Part shown: positions 48,928 to 61,983 of the stretch, piece after piece | Layout of the letters: each line of letters begins with the position of its first letter | Position numbering within the stretch: the stretch's first letter is position 1 | From: Glandiceps talaboti | Taxonomy: Eukaryota > Hemichordata > Enteropneusta > Spengelidae | NCBI RefSeq assembly: GCF_964340395.1 | Contig: NC_135563.1 | Coordinates: 1-64,000 of the forward strand | Direction: 5' to 3' | Length of the DNA stretch: 64,000 nucleotides | Made by a program: the position numbers and the translations under genes | Notes under the pieces: generated by a model | Seen by the model: the letters and a program-made list of their open reading frames with translations, nothing else | Databases searched by the model: none | What the model was told of the DNA's origin: nothing

Positions 48928-50533
48928 GTGTACAGGTTTAAATGAGTCAAAACCTGTGCAAACCTGTCTAAACGGTCCAAACCGGTCGAAAACCTATCCA
49001 AGGCGGACCAAAACTGGTGAAAATGAGTCAATACCTGTCAAAACCTTCCAAGTTGGTTATAATCATGTGAAAACAGATCAAAACTGGTCAAAACCTGTCA
49101 AAACTGGTTCAAACCTGTCGAAATCTATCGAAACCAGTCCAAAACTGGTGAAAACAAGTCAAAACCGATCAAAACCAGTCAACACCGGTTTAAAACCGAT
49201 CAAAACTGGTCAAAACCTGTCGCAAACCAGTTTAAAACCAGTGAAAACTGGTCAAAACCTGTGCAAACAGGTCAAACCTCTCCAAACCGGTCAAAAACCT
49301 ATCCAAACTTGTCCAAAATAGGTGCAAACAACTCAAAACCCGTCAAAACCAGTCAAAACTTGTCCAAACCTGTCCAAAACTTTCAAAATCGGTCCAAACC
49401 GGTCCAAAACCATTGCAAACAAGACAAAAAACGTCAAAACCTGTCCATACCGGTCAAAACATTCCAAATTGGTTATAATCATGTGAAAACAGATCAAAAC
49501 TGGTCAAAAGCTGTCAAAACTGGTTCAAACCTGTCGAAATCTATCGAAACCAGTCTAAAACTGGTGAAAACAAGTCAAAACCGATCAAAACCAGTCAACA
49601 CCGGTTTAAAACCGATCAAAACTGATCAAAACTGGTTAAAACCTGTCGCAAAACGGTTTAAAACCAGTGAAAACTGGTCAAAACCTGTGCAAACAGGTCA
49701 AACCTCTCCAAACCGGTCAAAAACCTATCCAAACCTGTCCAAAATAGGTGCAAACAACTCAAAACCCGTTAAAACCAGTCAAAACTTGTCCAAACCTGTC
49801 CAAACCTGTCAAAACCGGTCCAAACCGGTCGAAAACCTATCCAAACTGGTCCAAAACCAGTGCAAACAAGATAAAAAACGTCAAAACCTGTCCATTCCGG
49901 TCAAATCCTTCCAAATTGGTTATAATCATGTGAAAACAGATCAAAACTGGTCAAAACCTGTCAAAACTGGTTCAAACCTGTCGAAATCTATCGAAACCAG
50001 TCTAAAACTGGTGAAAACAAGTCAAAACCGATCAAAACCAGTCAACACCGGTTTAAAACCGATCAAAACTGATCAAAACTGGTTAAAACCTGTCGCAAAC
50101 CGGTTTAAAACCAGTGAAAACTGGTCAAAACCTGTGCAAACAGGTCAAACCTCTCCAAACCGGTCAAAAACCTATCCAAACCTGTCCAAAATAGGTGCAA
50201 ACAACTCAAAACCCGTTAAAACCAGTCAAAACTTGTCCAAACCTGTCCAAACCTGTCAAAACCGGTCCAAACCGCTCGAAAACCTATCCAAACTGGTCCA
50301 AAACCTGTGCAAACAAGTCAAAACTGATCAAAACCAGTCAACACCGGTTTAAAACCGATCAAAACTGATCAAAACTGGTCAAAACCTGTCAAAACCGGTT
50401 TGAAACCGGTCCAAACCTGTCCAAAACCATTCCAAACCGGTCACAACCTGTCCAAACCGGTCCATAACCTATGCAAACAAGACAAAACAGGTCAAAACCT
50501 GTCCATACCGGTTTTAAACCAGTCAAATCCGAT
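48850..50533. repeat. Satellite unit U25, 1684 bp, G haplotype
   Basis: G-haplotype head like that of U6 (CCAGTTTAAAACCAGTG near 49217) followed by a 1664-type body that duplicates U23 from 49265. The 20 extra bases relative to 1664 equal two monomers. Confidence 0.85.
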
Positions 50534-51779
50534 CATAATTAGTTAAAACATAAACAATACTGTCAAAACCCGACCAAACCGCAAACCGGTCGACACCTGT
50601 CCAAACCTGTTCTGTACAGGTTTAAATGAGTCAAAACCTGTGCAAACCTGTCTAAACGGTCCAAACCGGTCGAAAACCTATCCAAGGCGGACCAAAACTG
50701 GTGAAAATGAGTCAATACCGGTCAAAACCTTCCAAATTGGTTATAATCATGTGAAAACAGATCAAAACTGGTCAAAACCTGTCAAAACTGGTTCAAACCT
50801 GTCGAAATCTATCGAAACCAGTCCAAAACTGGTGAAAACAAGTCAAAACCGATCAAAACCAGTCAACACCGGTTTAAAACCGATCAAAACTGGTCAAAAC
50901 TGGTCAAAACCTGTCGCAAACCGGTTTAAAACCTGTGCAAACAGGTCAAACCTCTCCAAACCGGTCAAAAACCTATCCAAACCTGTCCAAAATAGGTGCA
51001 AACAACTCAAAACCCGTTAAAACCAGTCAAAACTTGTCCAAACCTGTCCAAACCTGTCAAAACTGGTCCAAACCGGTCGAAAACCTATCCAAACTGGTCC
51101 AAAACCAGTGCAAACAAGTCAAAACTGATCAAAACCAGTCAACACCGGTTTAAAACCGGTCAAAACTGATCAAAACTGGTCAAAACCTGTCAAAACCGAT
51201 CAAAACCAGTCAACACCGGTTTAAAACCGATCAAAACTGATCAAAACTGGTTAAAACCTGTCGCAAACCGGTTTAAAACCAGTGAAAACTGGTCAAAACC
51301 TGTGCAAACAGGTCAAACCTCTCCAAACCGGTCAAAAACCTATCCAAACCTGTCCAAAATAGGTGCAAACAACTCAAAACCCGTTAAAACCAGTCAAAAC
51401 TTGTCCAAACCTGTCCAAACCTGTCAAAACCGGTCCAAACCGGTCGAAAACCTATCCAAACTGGTCCAAAACCAGTGCAAACAAGTCAAAACTGATCAAA
51501 ACCAGTCAACACCGGTTTAAAACCGGTCAAAACTGATCAAAACTGGTCAAAACCTGTCAAAACCGGTTCAAAACCGGCCCAAACCTGTCCAAAACCATTC
51601 CAAACCGGTCACATCCTGTCCAAACCGGTCCAAAACCTATGCAAACAAGACAGAACAGGTCAAAACCTGTCCATACCGGTTTTAAACCAGTCAAATCCGA
51701 TCATAATTAGTTAAAACATAAACAATACTGTCAAAACCCGACCAAACCGCAAACCGGTCGACACCTGTCCAAACCTGTT
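49265..51779. repeat. 2.5-kb duplicated block, copy 2
   Basis: Second copy of 46423-48927. The 337 bp between the copies (48928-49264) belong to the G-haplotype head of U25. Confidence 0.85.
50534..51701. repeat. Satellite unit U26, 1168 bp, C haplotype
   Basis: Copy of U24 with one more 10-bp monomer. Same length as U34. The end carries AAAACCGGCCCAAACC (near 51565) and CACATCCTGTCC (near 51610), also seen before U25, U33 and U35. Confidence 0.87.
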
Positions 51780-52522
51780 CTGTACAGGTTTAAATGAGTC
51801 AAAACCTGTGCAAACCTGTCTAAACGGTCCAAACCGGTCGAAAACCTATCCAAGGCGGACCAAAACTGGTGAAAATGAGTCAATAACTGTCAAAACCTTC
51901 CAAGTTGGTTATAATCATGTGAAAACAGATCAAAACTGGTCAAAACCTGTCAAAACTGGTTCAAACCTGTCGAAATCTATCGAAACCAGTCTAAAACTGG
52001 TGAAAACAAGTCAAAACCGATCAAAACCAGTCAACACCGGTTTAAAACCGATCAAAACTGATCAAAACTGGTTAAAACCTGTCGCAAACCGGTTTAAAAC
52101 CAGTGAAAACTGGTCAAAACCTGTGCAAACAGGTCAAACCTCTCCAAACCGGTCAAAAACCTATCCAAACCTGTCCAAAATAGGTGCAAACAACTCAAAA
52201 CCCGTTAAAACCAGTCAAAACTTGTCCAAACCTGTCCAAACCTGTCAAAACCGGTCCAAACCGCTCGAAAACCTATCCAAACTGGTCCAAAACCTGTGCA
52301 AACAAGTCAAAACTGATCAAAACCAGTCAACACCGGTTTAAAACCGATCAAAACTGATCAAAACTGGTCAAAACCTGTCAAAACCGGTTTGAAACCGGTC
52401 CAAACCTGTCCAAAACCATTCCAAACCGGTCACAACCTGTCCAAACCGGTCCATAACCTATGCAAACAAGACAAAACAGGTCAAAACCTGTCCATACCGG
52501 TTTTAAACCAGTCAAATCCGAT
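51702..52522. repeat. Satellite unit U27, 821 bp, recombinant core
   Basis: Loop TTCTG (C type) but CAAGTTGG (G type), with a private AATAACTGTC between them. Second-shortest unit; the second half is U4-like. One monomer longer than U33. Confidence 0.85.
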
Positions 52523-55450
52523 CATAATTAGTTAAAACATAAACAATACTGTCAAAACCCGACCAAACCGCAAACCGGTCGACACCTGTCCAAACCTGTT
52601 CTGTACAGGTTTAAATGAGTCAAAACCTGTGCAAACCTGTCTAAACGGTCCAAACCGGTCGAAAACCTATCCAAGGCGGACCAAAACTGGTGAAAATGAG
52701 TCAATACCGGTCAAAACCTTCCAAATTGGTTATAATCATGTGAAAACAGATCAAAACTGGTCAAAACCTGTCAAAACTGGTGCAAACCTGTCGAAATCTA
52801 TCGAAACCAGTCTAAAACTGGTGAAAACAAGTCAAAACCGATCAAAACCAGTCAACACCGGTTTGAAACCGATCAAAACTGATCAAAACTGGTTAAAACC
52901 TGTCGCAAACCGGTTTAAAACCAGTGAAAACTGGTCAAAACCTGTGCAAACAGGTCAAACCGGTCAAAAACCTATCCAAACCTGTCCAAAATAGGTGCAA
53001 ACAACTCAAAACCCGTTAAAACCAGTCAAAACTTGTCCAAACCTGTCCAAACCTGTCAAAACTGGTCCAAACCGGTCGAAAACCTATCCAAACTGGTCCA
53101 AAACCAGTGCAAACAAGTCAAAACTGATCAAAACCAGTCAACACCGGTTTAAAACCGGTCAAAACTGATCAAAACTGGTCAAAACCTGTCAAAACCGATC
53201 AAAACCAGTCAACACCGGTTTAAAACCGATCAAAACTGATCAAAACTGGTTAAAACCTGTCGCAAACCGGTTTAAAACCAGTGAAAACTGGTCAAAACCT
53301 GTGCAAACAGGTCAAACCTCTCCAAACCGGTCAAAAACCTATCCAAACCTGTCCAAAATAGGTGCAAACAACTCAAAACCCGTTAAAACCAGTCAAAACT
53401 TGTCCAAACCTGTCCAAACCTGTCAAAACCGGTCCAAACCGGTCGAAAACCTATCCAAACTGGTCCAAAACCAGTGCAAACAAGTCAAAACTGATCAAAA
53501 CCAGTCAACACCGGTTTAAAACCGGTAAAAACTGATCAAAACTGGTCAAAACCTGTCAAAACCGGTCCATAACCTATGCAAACAAGACAAAACAGGTCAA
53601 AACCTGTCCATACCGGTCAAAACCTTCAAAATTGGTTATAATCATGTGAAAACAGATCAAAACTGGTCAAAACCTGTCAAAACTGGTTCAAACCTGTCGA
53701 AATCTATCGAAACCAGTCCAAAACTGGTGAAAACAAGTCAAAACCGATCAAAACCAGTCAACACCGGTTTAAAACCGATCAAAACTGGTCAAAACTGGTC
53801 AAAACCTGTCGCAAACCGGTTTAAAACCTGTGCAAACAGGTCAAACCTCTCCAAACCGGTCAAAAACCTATCCAAACCTGTCCAAAATAGGTGCAAACAA
53901 TTCAAAACCCGTCAAAACCAGTCAAAACTTGTCCAAACCTGTCCAAACCTTTCAAAATCGGTCCAAACCGGTCCAAAACCATTGAAAACAAGACAAAAAA
54001 CGTCAAAACCTGTCCATACCGGTCAAATCCTTCCAAATTGGTTATAATCATGTGAAAACAGATCAAAACTGGTCAAAACCTGTCAAAACTGGTTCAAACC
54101 TGTCGAAATCTATCGAAACCAGTCTAAAACTGGTGAAAACAAGTCAAAACCGATCAAAACCAGTCAACACCAGTTTAAAACCGATCAAAACTGATCAAAA
54201 CTGGTTAAAACCTGTCGCAAACCGGTTTAAAACCAGTGAAAACTGGTCAAAACCCTGTGCAAACAGGTCAAACCTCTCCAAACCGGTCAAAAACCTATCC
54301 AAACCTGTCCAAAATAGGTGCAAACAACTCAAAACCCGTTAAAACCAGTCAAAACTTGTCCAAACCTGTCCAAACCTGTCAAAACCGGTCCAAACCGCTC
54401 GAAAACCTATCCAAACTGGTCCAAAACCAGTGCAAACAAGACAAAAAACGTCAAAACCTGTCCATACCGGTCAAATCCTTCCAAATTGGTTATAATCATG
54501 TGAAAACAGATCTAAACTGGTCAAAACCTGTCAAAACTGGTTCAAACCTGTCGAAATCTATCGAAACCAGTCTAAAACTGGTGAAAACAAGTCAAAACCG
54601 ATCAAAACCAGTCAACACCGGTTTAAAACCGATCAAAACTGATCAAAACTGGTTAAAACCTGTCGCAAACCGGTTTAAAACCAGTGAAAACTGGTCAAAA
54701 CCCTGTGCAAACAGGTCAAACCTCTCCAAACCGGTCAAAAACCTATCCAAACCTGTCCAAAATAGGTGCAAACAACTCAAAACCCGTTAAAACCAGTCAA
54801 AACTTGTCCAAACCTGTCCAAACCTGTCAAAACCGGTCCAAACCGCTCGAAAACCTATCCAAACTGGTCCAAAACCTGTGCAAACAAGTCAAAACTGATC
54901 AAAACCAGTCAACACCGGTTTAAAACCGATCAAAACTGATCAAAACTGGTCAAAACCTGTCAAAACCGATCAAAACCAGTCAACACCGGTTTAAAACCGA
55001 TCAAAACTGATCAAAACTGGTTAAAACCTGTCGCAAACCGGTTTAAAACCAGTGAAAACTGGTCAAAACCTGTGCAAACAGGTCAAACCTCTCCAAACCG
55101 GTCAAAAACCTATCCAAACCTGTCCAAAATAGGTGCAAACAACTCGAAACCCGTTAAAACCAGTCAAAACTTGTCCAAACCTGTCCAAACCTGTCAAAAC
55201 CTGTCCAAACCTGTCAAAACCGGTCCAAACCGGTCGAAAACCTATCCAAACTGGCCCAAAACCAGTGCAAACAAGTCAAAACTGATCAAAACCAGTCAAC
55301 ACCGGTTTAAAACCGGTCAAAACTGATCAAAACTGGTCAAAACCTGTCAAAACCGGTTCAAAACCGGTCCAAACCTGTCCAAAACCTATGCAAACAAGAC
55401 AGAACAGGTCAAAACCTGTCCATACCGGTTTTAAACCAGTCAAATCCGAT
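52523..55450. repeat. Satellite unit U28, 2928 bp, C haplotype
   Basis: U5 type (2440 bp) with 488 additional bases at about 53188-53675. The extra segment resembles 25282-25769 of U12 and brings in a second AAAACCTTCAAAATTGG/TTATAAT box. Private base: CAACACCAGTTTAAAACC near 54167. Confidence 0.83.
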
Positions 55451-57943
55451 CATAATTAGTTAAAACATAAACAATACTGTCAAAACCCGACCAAACCGCA
55501 AACCGGTCGACACCTGTCCAAACCTGTTGTGTACAGGTTTAAATGAGTCAAAACCTGTGCAAACCTGTCTAAACGGTCCAAACCGGTCGAAAACCTATCC
55601 AAGGCGGACCAAAACTGGTGAAAATGAGTCAATACCTGTCAAAACCTTCCAAGTTGGTTATAATCATGTGAAAACAGATCAAAACTGGTCAAAACCTGTC
55701 AAAACTGGTTCAAACCTGTCGAAATCTATCGAAACCAGTCCAAAACTGGTGAAAACAAGTCAAAACCGATCAAAACCAGTCAACACCGGTTTAAAACCGA
55801 TCAAAACTGGTCAAAACCTGTCGCAAACCAGTTTAAAACCAGTGAAAACTGGTCAAAACCTGTGCAAACAGGTCAAACCTCTCCAAACCGGTCAAAAACC
55901 TATCCAAACCTGTCCAAAATAGGTGCAAACAACTCAAAACCCGTCAAAACCAGTCAAAACTTGTCCAAACCGGTCGAAAACCTATCCAAACTGGTCCAAA
56001 ACCAGTGCAAACAAATCAAAACTGATCAAAACCAGTCAACACCGGTTTTAAACCGGTCAAAACTGATCAAAACTGGTCAAAACCGGTCAAAACCTGTTTA
56101 AAACCAGTCAACATAGGTTTAAAACCGATCAAAACTGATCAAAACCTGTCGCAAACCGGTCAAACCGGTCAAAACCGGTCAAAAATAGGTGCAAACAACT
56201 CAAAACTCGTCAAAACCGATCAAAACTTGTCAAAACCTGTCCAAACCTTTCAAAATCGGTCCAAACCGGTCCAAAACCATTGCAAACAAGACAAAAAACG
56301 TCAAAACCTGTCTATACCGGTCAAAACCTTCCAAATTGGTTATAATCATGTGAAAACAGATCAAAACTGGTCAAAACCTGTCAAAACTGGTTCAAACCTG
56401 TCGAAATCTATCGAAACCAGTCCAAAACTGGTGAAAACAAGTCAAAACCGATCAAAACCAGTCAACACCGGTTTAAAACCGATCAAAACTGGTCAAAACC
56501 TGTCGCAAACCAGTTTAAAACCAGTGAAAACTAGTCAAAACCTGTGCAAACAGGTCAAACCTCTCCAAACCGGTCAAAAACCTATCCAAACCTGTCCAAA
56601 ATAGGTGCAAACAACTCAAAACCCGTCAAAACTAGTCAAAACTTGTCCAAACCTGTCCAAACCTGTCCAAACCGGTCCAAACCGGTCGAAAACCTATCGA
56701 AACTGGTCTAAAACCAGTGCAAACAAGTCAAAACTGATCAAAACCAGTCAACACCGGTTTAAAACCGATCAAAACTGATCAAAACTGGTCAAAACCTGTC
56801 GCAAACCGGTTTAAAACCTGTGCAAACAGGTAAAACCTCTCCAAACCGGTCAAAAACCTATCCAAACCTGTCCAAAATAGATGCAAACAACTCAAAACCC
56901 GTCAAAACCAGTCAAAACTTGTCCAAACCTGTCCAAACCTGTCAAAACCGGTCCAAACCGGTCGAAAACCTATCCAAACTGGTCCAAAACCAGTGCAAAC
57001 AAATCAAAACTGATCAAAACCAGTCAACACCGGTTTTAAACCGGTCAAAACTGATCAAAACTGGTCAAAAACCGGTTCAAAACCAGTCAACATAGGTTTA
57101 AAACCGATCAAAACTGATCAAAACTGGTCAAAACCTGTCGCAAACCGGTCAAACCGGTCAAAACCGGTCAAAAATAGGTGCAAACAACTCAAAACCCGTC
57201 AAAACCGATTAAAACTTGTCAAAACCTGTCCAAACCTTTCAAAATCTGTCCAAACCGGTCCAAAACCATTGCAAACAAGTCAAAAAAACGTCAAAACCTG
57301 TCCATACCGGTCAAAACCTTCCAAATTGGTTATAATCATGTGAAAACAGATCAAAACTGGTCAAAACCTGTCAAAACTGGTTCAAACCTGTCGAAATCTA
57401 TCGAAACCAGTCCAAAACTGGTGAAAACAAGTCAAAACCGATCAAAACCAGTCAAAACCGGTTTAAAACCGATCAAAACTGGTCAAAACTGGTTAAAACC
57501 TGTCGCAAACCGGTTTAAAACCAGTGAAAACTGGTCAAAACCTGTGCAAACAGGTCAAACCTCTCCAAACCGGTCAAAAACCTCTCCAAACCTGTCCAAA
57601 ATAGGTGCAAACAACTCAAAACCCGTTAAAACCAGTCAAAACTTGTCCAAACCTGTCCAAACCTGTCCAAACCGGTCCAAACCGGTCGAAAACCTATCCA
57701 AACTTGTCCAAAACCTGTGCAAACAAGTTAAAACTGATCAAAACCAGTCAACACCGGTTTAAAACCGGTCAAAACTGATCAAAACTGGTCAAAACCTGTC
57801 AAAACCGGTTTAAAACCGGTCCAAACCTGTCCAAAACCATTCCAAACCGGTCACAACCTGTCCAAACCGGTCCAAAACCTATGCAAACAAGACAAAACAG
57901 GTCAAAACCTGTCCATACCGGTTTTAAACCAGTCAAATCCGAT
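55451..57943. repeat. Satellite unit U29, 2493 bp, G haplotype
   Basis: Full-length U6 type, about 45 kb from U6 with unchanged length. Differs from U6 for instance at CCAGTTTAAAACC near 56511 (U6: CCAGTTTCAAACC) and CAGTCAACATAGG near 57082 (U6: CAGTCGACATAGG). U21 shares both of these states. Confidence 0.87.
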
Positions 57944-59161
57944 CATAATTAGTTAAAACATAAACAATACTGTCAAAACCCGACCAAACCGCAAACCGGT
58001 CGACACCTGTCCAAACCTGTTCTGTACAGGTTTAAATGAGTCAAAACCTGTGCGAACCTGTCTAAACGGTCCAAACCGGTCGAAAACCTATCCAAGGCGG
58101 ACCAAAACTGGTGAAAATGAGTCAATACCGGTCAAAACCTTCCAAATTGGTTATAATCATGTGAAAACAGATCAAAACTGGTCAAAACCTGTCAAAACTG
58201 GTTCAAACCTGTCGAAATCTATCGAAACCAGTCCAAAACTGGTGAAAACAAGTCAAAACCGATCAAAACCAGTCAACACCGGTTTAAAACCGATCAAAAC
58301 TGGTCAAAACCTGTCGCAAACCGGTTTAAAACCTGTGCAAACAGGTCAAACCTCTCCAAACCGGTCAAAAACCTATCCAAACTTGTCCAAAATAGGTGCA
58401 AACAACTCAAAACCCGTCAAAACCAGTCAAAACTTGTCCAAACCTGTCCAAACCTTTCAAAATCGGTCCAAACCGGTCCAAAACCATTGCAAACAAGTCA
58501 AAAAAACGTCAAAACCTGTCCATACCGGTCAAAACCTTCCAAATTGGTTATAATCATGTGAAAACAGATCAAAACTGGTCAAAACCTGTCAAAACTGGTT
58601 CAAACCTGTCGAAATCTATCGAAACCAGTCCAAAACTGGTGAAAACAAGTCAAAACCGATCAAAACCAGTCAAAACCGGTTTAAAACCGATCAAAACTGA
58701 TCAAAACTGGTTAAAACCTGTCGCAAACCGGTTTAAAACCAGTGAAAACTGGTCAAAACCTGTGCAAACAGGTCAAACCTCTCCAAACCGGTCAAAAACC
58801 TCTCCAAACCTGTCCAAAATAGGTGCAAACAACTCAAAACCCGTTAAAACCAGTCAAAACTTGTCCAAACCTGTCCAAACCTGTCCAAACCGGTCCAAAC
58901 CGGTCGAAAACCTATCCAAACTTGTCCAAAACCTGTGCAAACAAGTTAAAACTGATCAAAACCAGTCAACACCGGTTTAAAACCGGTCAAAACTGATCAA
59001 AACTGGTCAAAACCTGTCAAAACCGGTTTAAAACCGGTCCAAACCTGTCCAAAACCATTCCAAACCGGTCACAACCTGTCCAAACCGGTCCAAAACCTAT
59101 GCAAACAAGACAAAACAGGTCAAAACCTGTCCATACCGGTTTTAAACCAGTCAAATCCGAT
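57944..59161. repeat. Satellite unit U30, 1218 bp, C-R haplotype
   Basis: C-R head followed by the U11-type second half (CAAGTCAAAAAAACGTC near 58494, GGTTTAAAACCGGTCC at the end). The C-R head again follows a 2493-type G unit. Confidence 0.85.
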
Positions 59162-60825
59162 CATAATTAGTTAAAACATAAACAATACTGTCAAAACCCG
59201 ACCAAACCGCAAACCGGTCGACACCTGTCCAAACCTGTTCTGTACAGGTTTAAATGAGTCAAAACCTGTGCAAACCTGTCTAAACGGTCCAAACCGGTCG
59301 AAAACCTATCCAAGGCGGACCAAAACTGGTGAAAATGAGTCAATACCGGTCAAAACCTTCCAAGTTGGTTATAATCATGTGAAAACAGATCAAAACTGGT
59401 CAAAACCTGTCAAAACTGGTTCAAACCTGTCGAAATCTATCGAAACCAGTCCAAAACTGGTGAAAACAAGTCAAAACCGATCAAAACCAGTCAACACCGG
59501 TTTAAAACCGATCAAAACTGGTCAAAACCTGTCGCAAACCGGTTTAAAACCTGTGCAAACAGGTCAAACCTCTCCAAACCGGTCAAAAACCTATCCAAAC
59601 TTGTCCAAAATAGGTGCAAACAACTCAAAACCCGTCAAAACCAGTCAAAACTTGTCCAAACCTGTCCAAAACTTTCAAAATCGGTCCAAACCGGTCCAAA
59701 ACCATTGCAAACAAGACAAAAAACGTCAAAACCTGTCCATACCGGTCAAAACATTCCAAATTGGTTATAATCATGTGAAAACAGATCAAAACTGGTCAAA
59801 ACCTGTCAAAACTGGTTCAAACCTGTCGAAATCTATCGAAACCAGTCTAAAACTGGTGAAAACAAGTCAAAACCGATCAAAACCAGTCAACACCGGTTTA
59901 AAACCGATCAAAACTGATCAAAACTGGTTAAAACCTGTCGCAAAACGGTTTAAAACCAGTGAAAACTGGTCAAAACCTGTGCAAACAGGTCAAACCTCTC
60001 CAAACCGGTCAAAAACCTATCCAAACCTGTCCAAAATAGGTGCAAACAACTCAAAACCCGTTAAAACCAGTCAAAACTTGTCCAAACCTGTCCAAACCTG
60101 TCAAAACCGGTCCAAACCGGTCGAAAACCTATCCAAACTGGTCCAAAACCAGTGCAAACAAGATAAAAAACGTCAAAACCTGTCCATTCCGGTCAAATCC
60201 TTCCAAATTGGTTATAATCATGTGAAAACAGATCAAAACTGGTCAAAACCTGTCAAAACTGGTTCAAACCTGTCGAAATCTATCGAAACCAGTCTAAAAC
60301 TGGTGAAAACAAGTCAAAACCGATCAAAACCAGTCAACACCGGTTTAAAACCGATCAAAACTGATCAAAACTGGTTAAAACCTGTCGCAAACCGGTTTAA
60401 AACCAGTGAAAACTGGTCAAAACCTGTGCAAACAGGTCAAACCTCTCCAAACCGGTCAAAAACCTATCCAAACCTGTCCAAAATAGGTGCAAACAACTCA
60501 AAACCCGTTAAAACCAGTCAAAACTTGTCCAAACCTGTCCAAACCTGTCAAAACCGGTCCAAACCGCTCGAAAACCTATCCAAACTGGTCCAAAACCTGT
60601 GCAAACAAGTCAAAACTGATCAAAACCAGTCAACACCGGTTTAAAACCGATCAAAACTGATCAAAACTGGTCAAAACCTGTCAAAACCGGTTTGAAACCG
60701 GTCCAAACCTGTCCAAAACCATTCCAAACCGGTCACAACCTGTCCAAACCGGTCCATAACCTATGCAAACAAGACAAAACAGGTCAAAACCTGTCCATAC
60801 CGGTTTTAAACCAGTCAAATCCGAT
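59162..60825. repeat. Satellite unit U31, 1664 bp, recombinant core
   Basis: 1664-bp type related to U23 at +13134. Loop TTCTG and AATACCGGTC (C) but CAAGTTGG (G). It lacks the changes private to U23 and the CAAAAGCTGTC change shared by U23 and U25, so it is closer to their common ancestor. Confidence 0.85.
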
Positions 60826-61983
60826 CATAATTAGTTAAAACATAAACAATACTGTCAAAACCCGACCAAACCGCAAACCGGTCGACACCTGTCCAAACCT
60901 GTTCTGTACAGGTTTAAATGAGTCAAAACCTGTGCAAACCTGTCTAAACGGTCCAAACCGGTCGAAAACCTATCCAAGGCGGACCAAAACTGGTGAAAAT
61001 GAGTCAATACCGGTCAAAACCTTCCAAATTGGTTATAATCATGTGAAAACAGATCAAAACTGGTCAAAACCTGTCAAAACTGGTTCAAACCTGTCGAAAT
61101 CTATCGAAACCAGTCCAAAACTGGTGAAAACAAGTCAAAACCGATCAAAACCAGTCAACACCGGTTTAAAACCGATCAAAACTGGTCAAAACTGGTTAAA
61201 ACCTGTCGCAAACCGGTTTAAAACCTGTGCAAACAGGTCAAACCTCTCCAAACCGGTCAAAAACCTATCCAAACCTGTCCAAAATAGGTGCAAACAACTC
61301 AAAACCCGTTAAAACCAGTCAAAACTTGTCCAAACCTGTCCAAACCTGTCAAAACTGGTCCAAACCGGTCGAAAACCTATCCAAACTGGTCCAAAACCAG
61401 TGCAAACAAGTCAAAACTGATCAAAACCAGTCAACACCGGTTTAAAACCGGTCAAAACTGATCAAAACTGGTCAAAACCTGTCAAAACCGATCAAAACCA
61501 GTCAACACCGGTTTAAAACCGATCAAAACTGATCAAAACTGGTTAAAACCTGTCGCAAACCGGTTTAAAACCAGTGAAAACTGGTCAAAACCTGTGCAAA
61601 CAGGTCAAACCTCTCCAAACCGGTCAAAAACCTATCCAAACCTGTCCAAAATAGGTGCAAACAACTCAAAACCCGTTAAAACCAGTCAAAACTTGTCCAA
61701 ACCTGTCAAAACCGGTCCAAACCGGTCGAAAACCTATCCAAACTGGTCCAAAACCAGTGCAAACAAGTCAAAACTGATCAAAACCAGTCAACACCGGTTT
61801 AAAACCGGTCAAAACTGATCAAAACTGGTCAAAACCTGTCAAAACCGGTTCAAAACCGGCCCAAACCTGTCCAAAACCATTCCAAACCGGTCACATCCTG
61901 TCCAAACCGGTCCAAAACCTATGCAAACAAGACAGAACAGGTCAAAACCTGTCCATACCGGTTTTAAACCAGTCAAATCCGAT
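60826..61983. repeat. Satellite unit U32, 1158 bp, C haplotype
   Basis: Corresponds to U24 at +13134, with the same missing 10-bp monomer (near 61699). Differs at ACTGGTTAAAACCTGTCGC near 61192, where U24 has ACTGGTCAAAACC. Confidence 0.86.
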
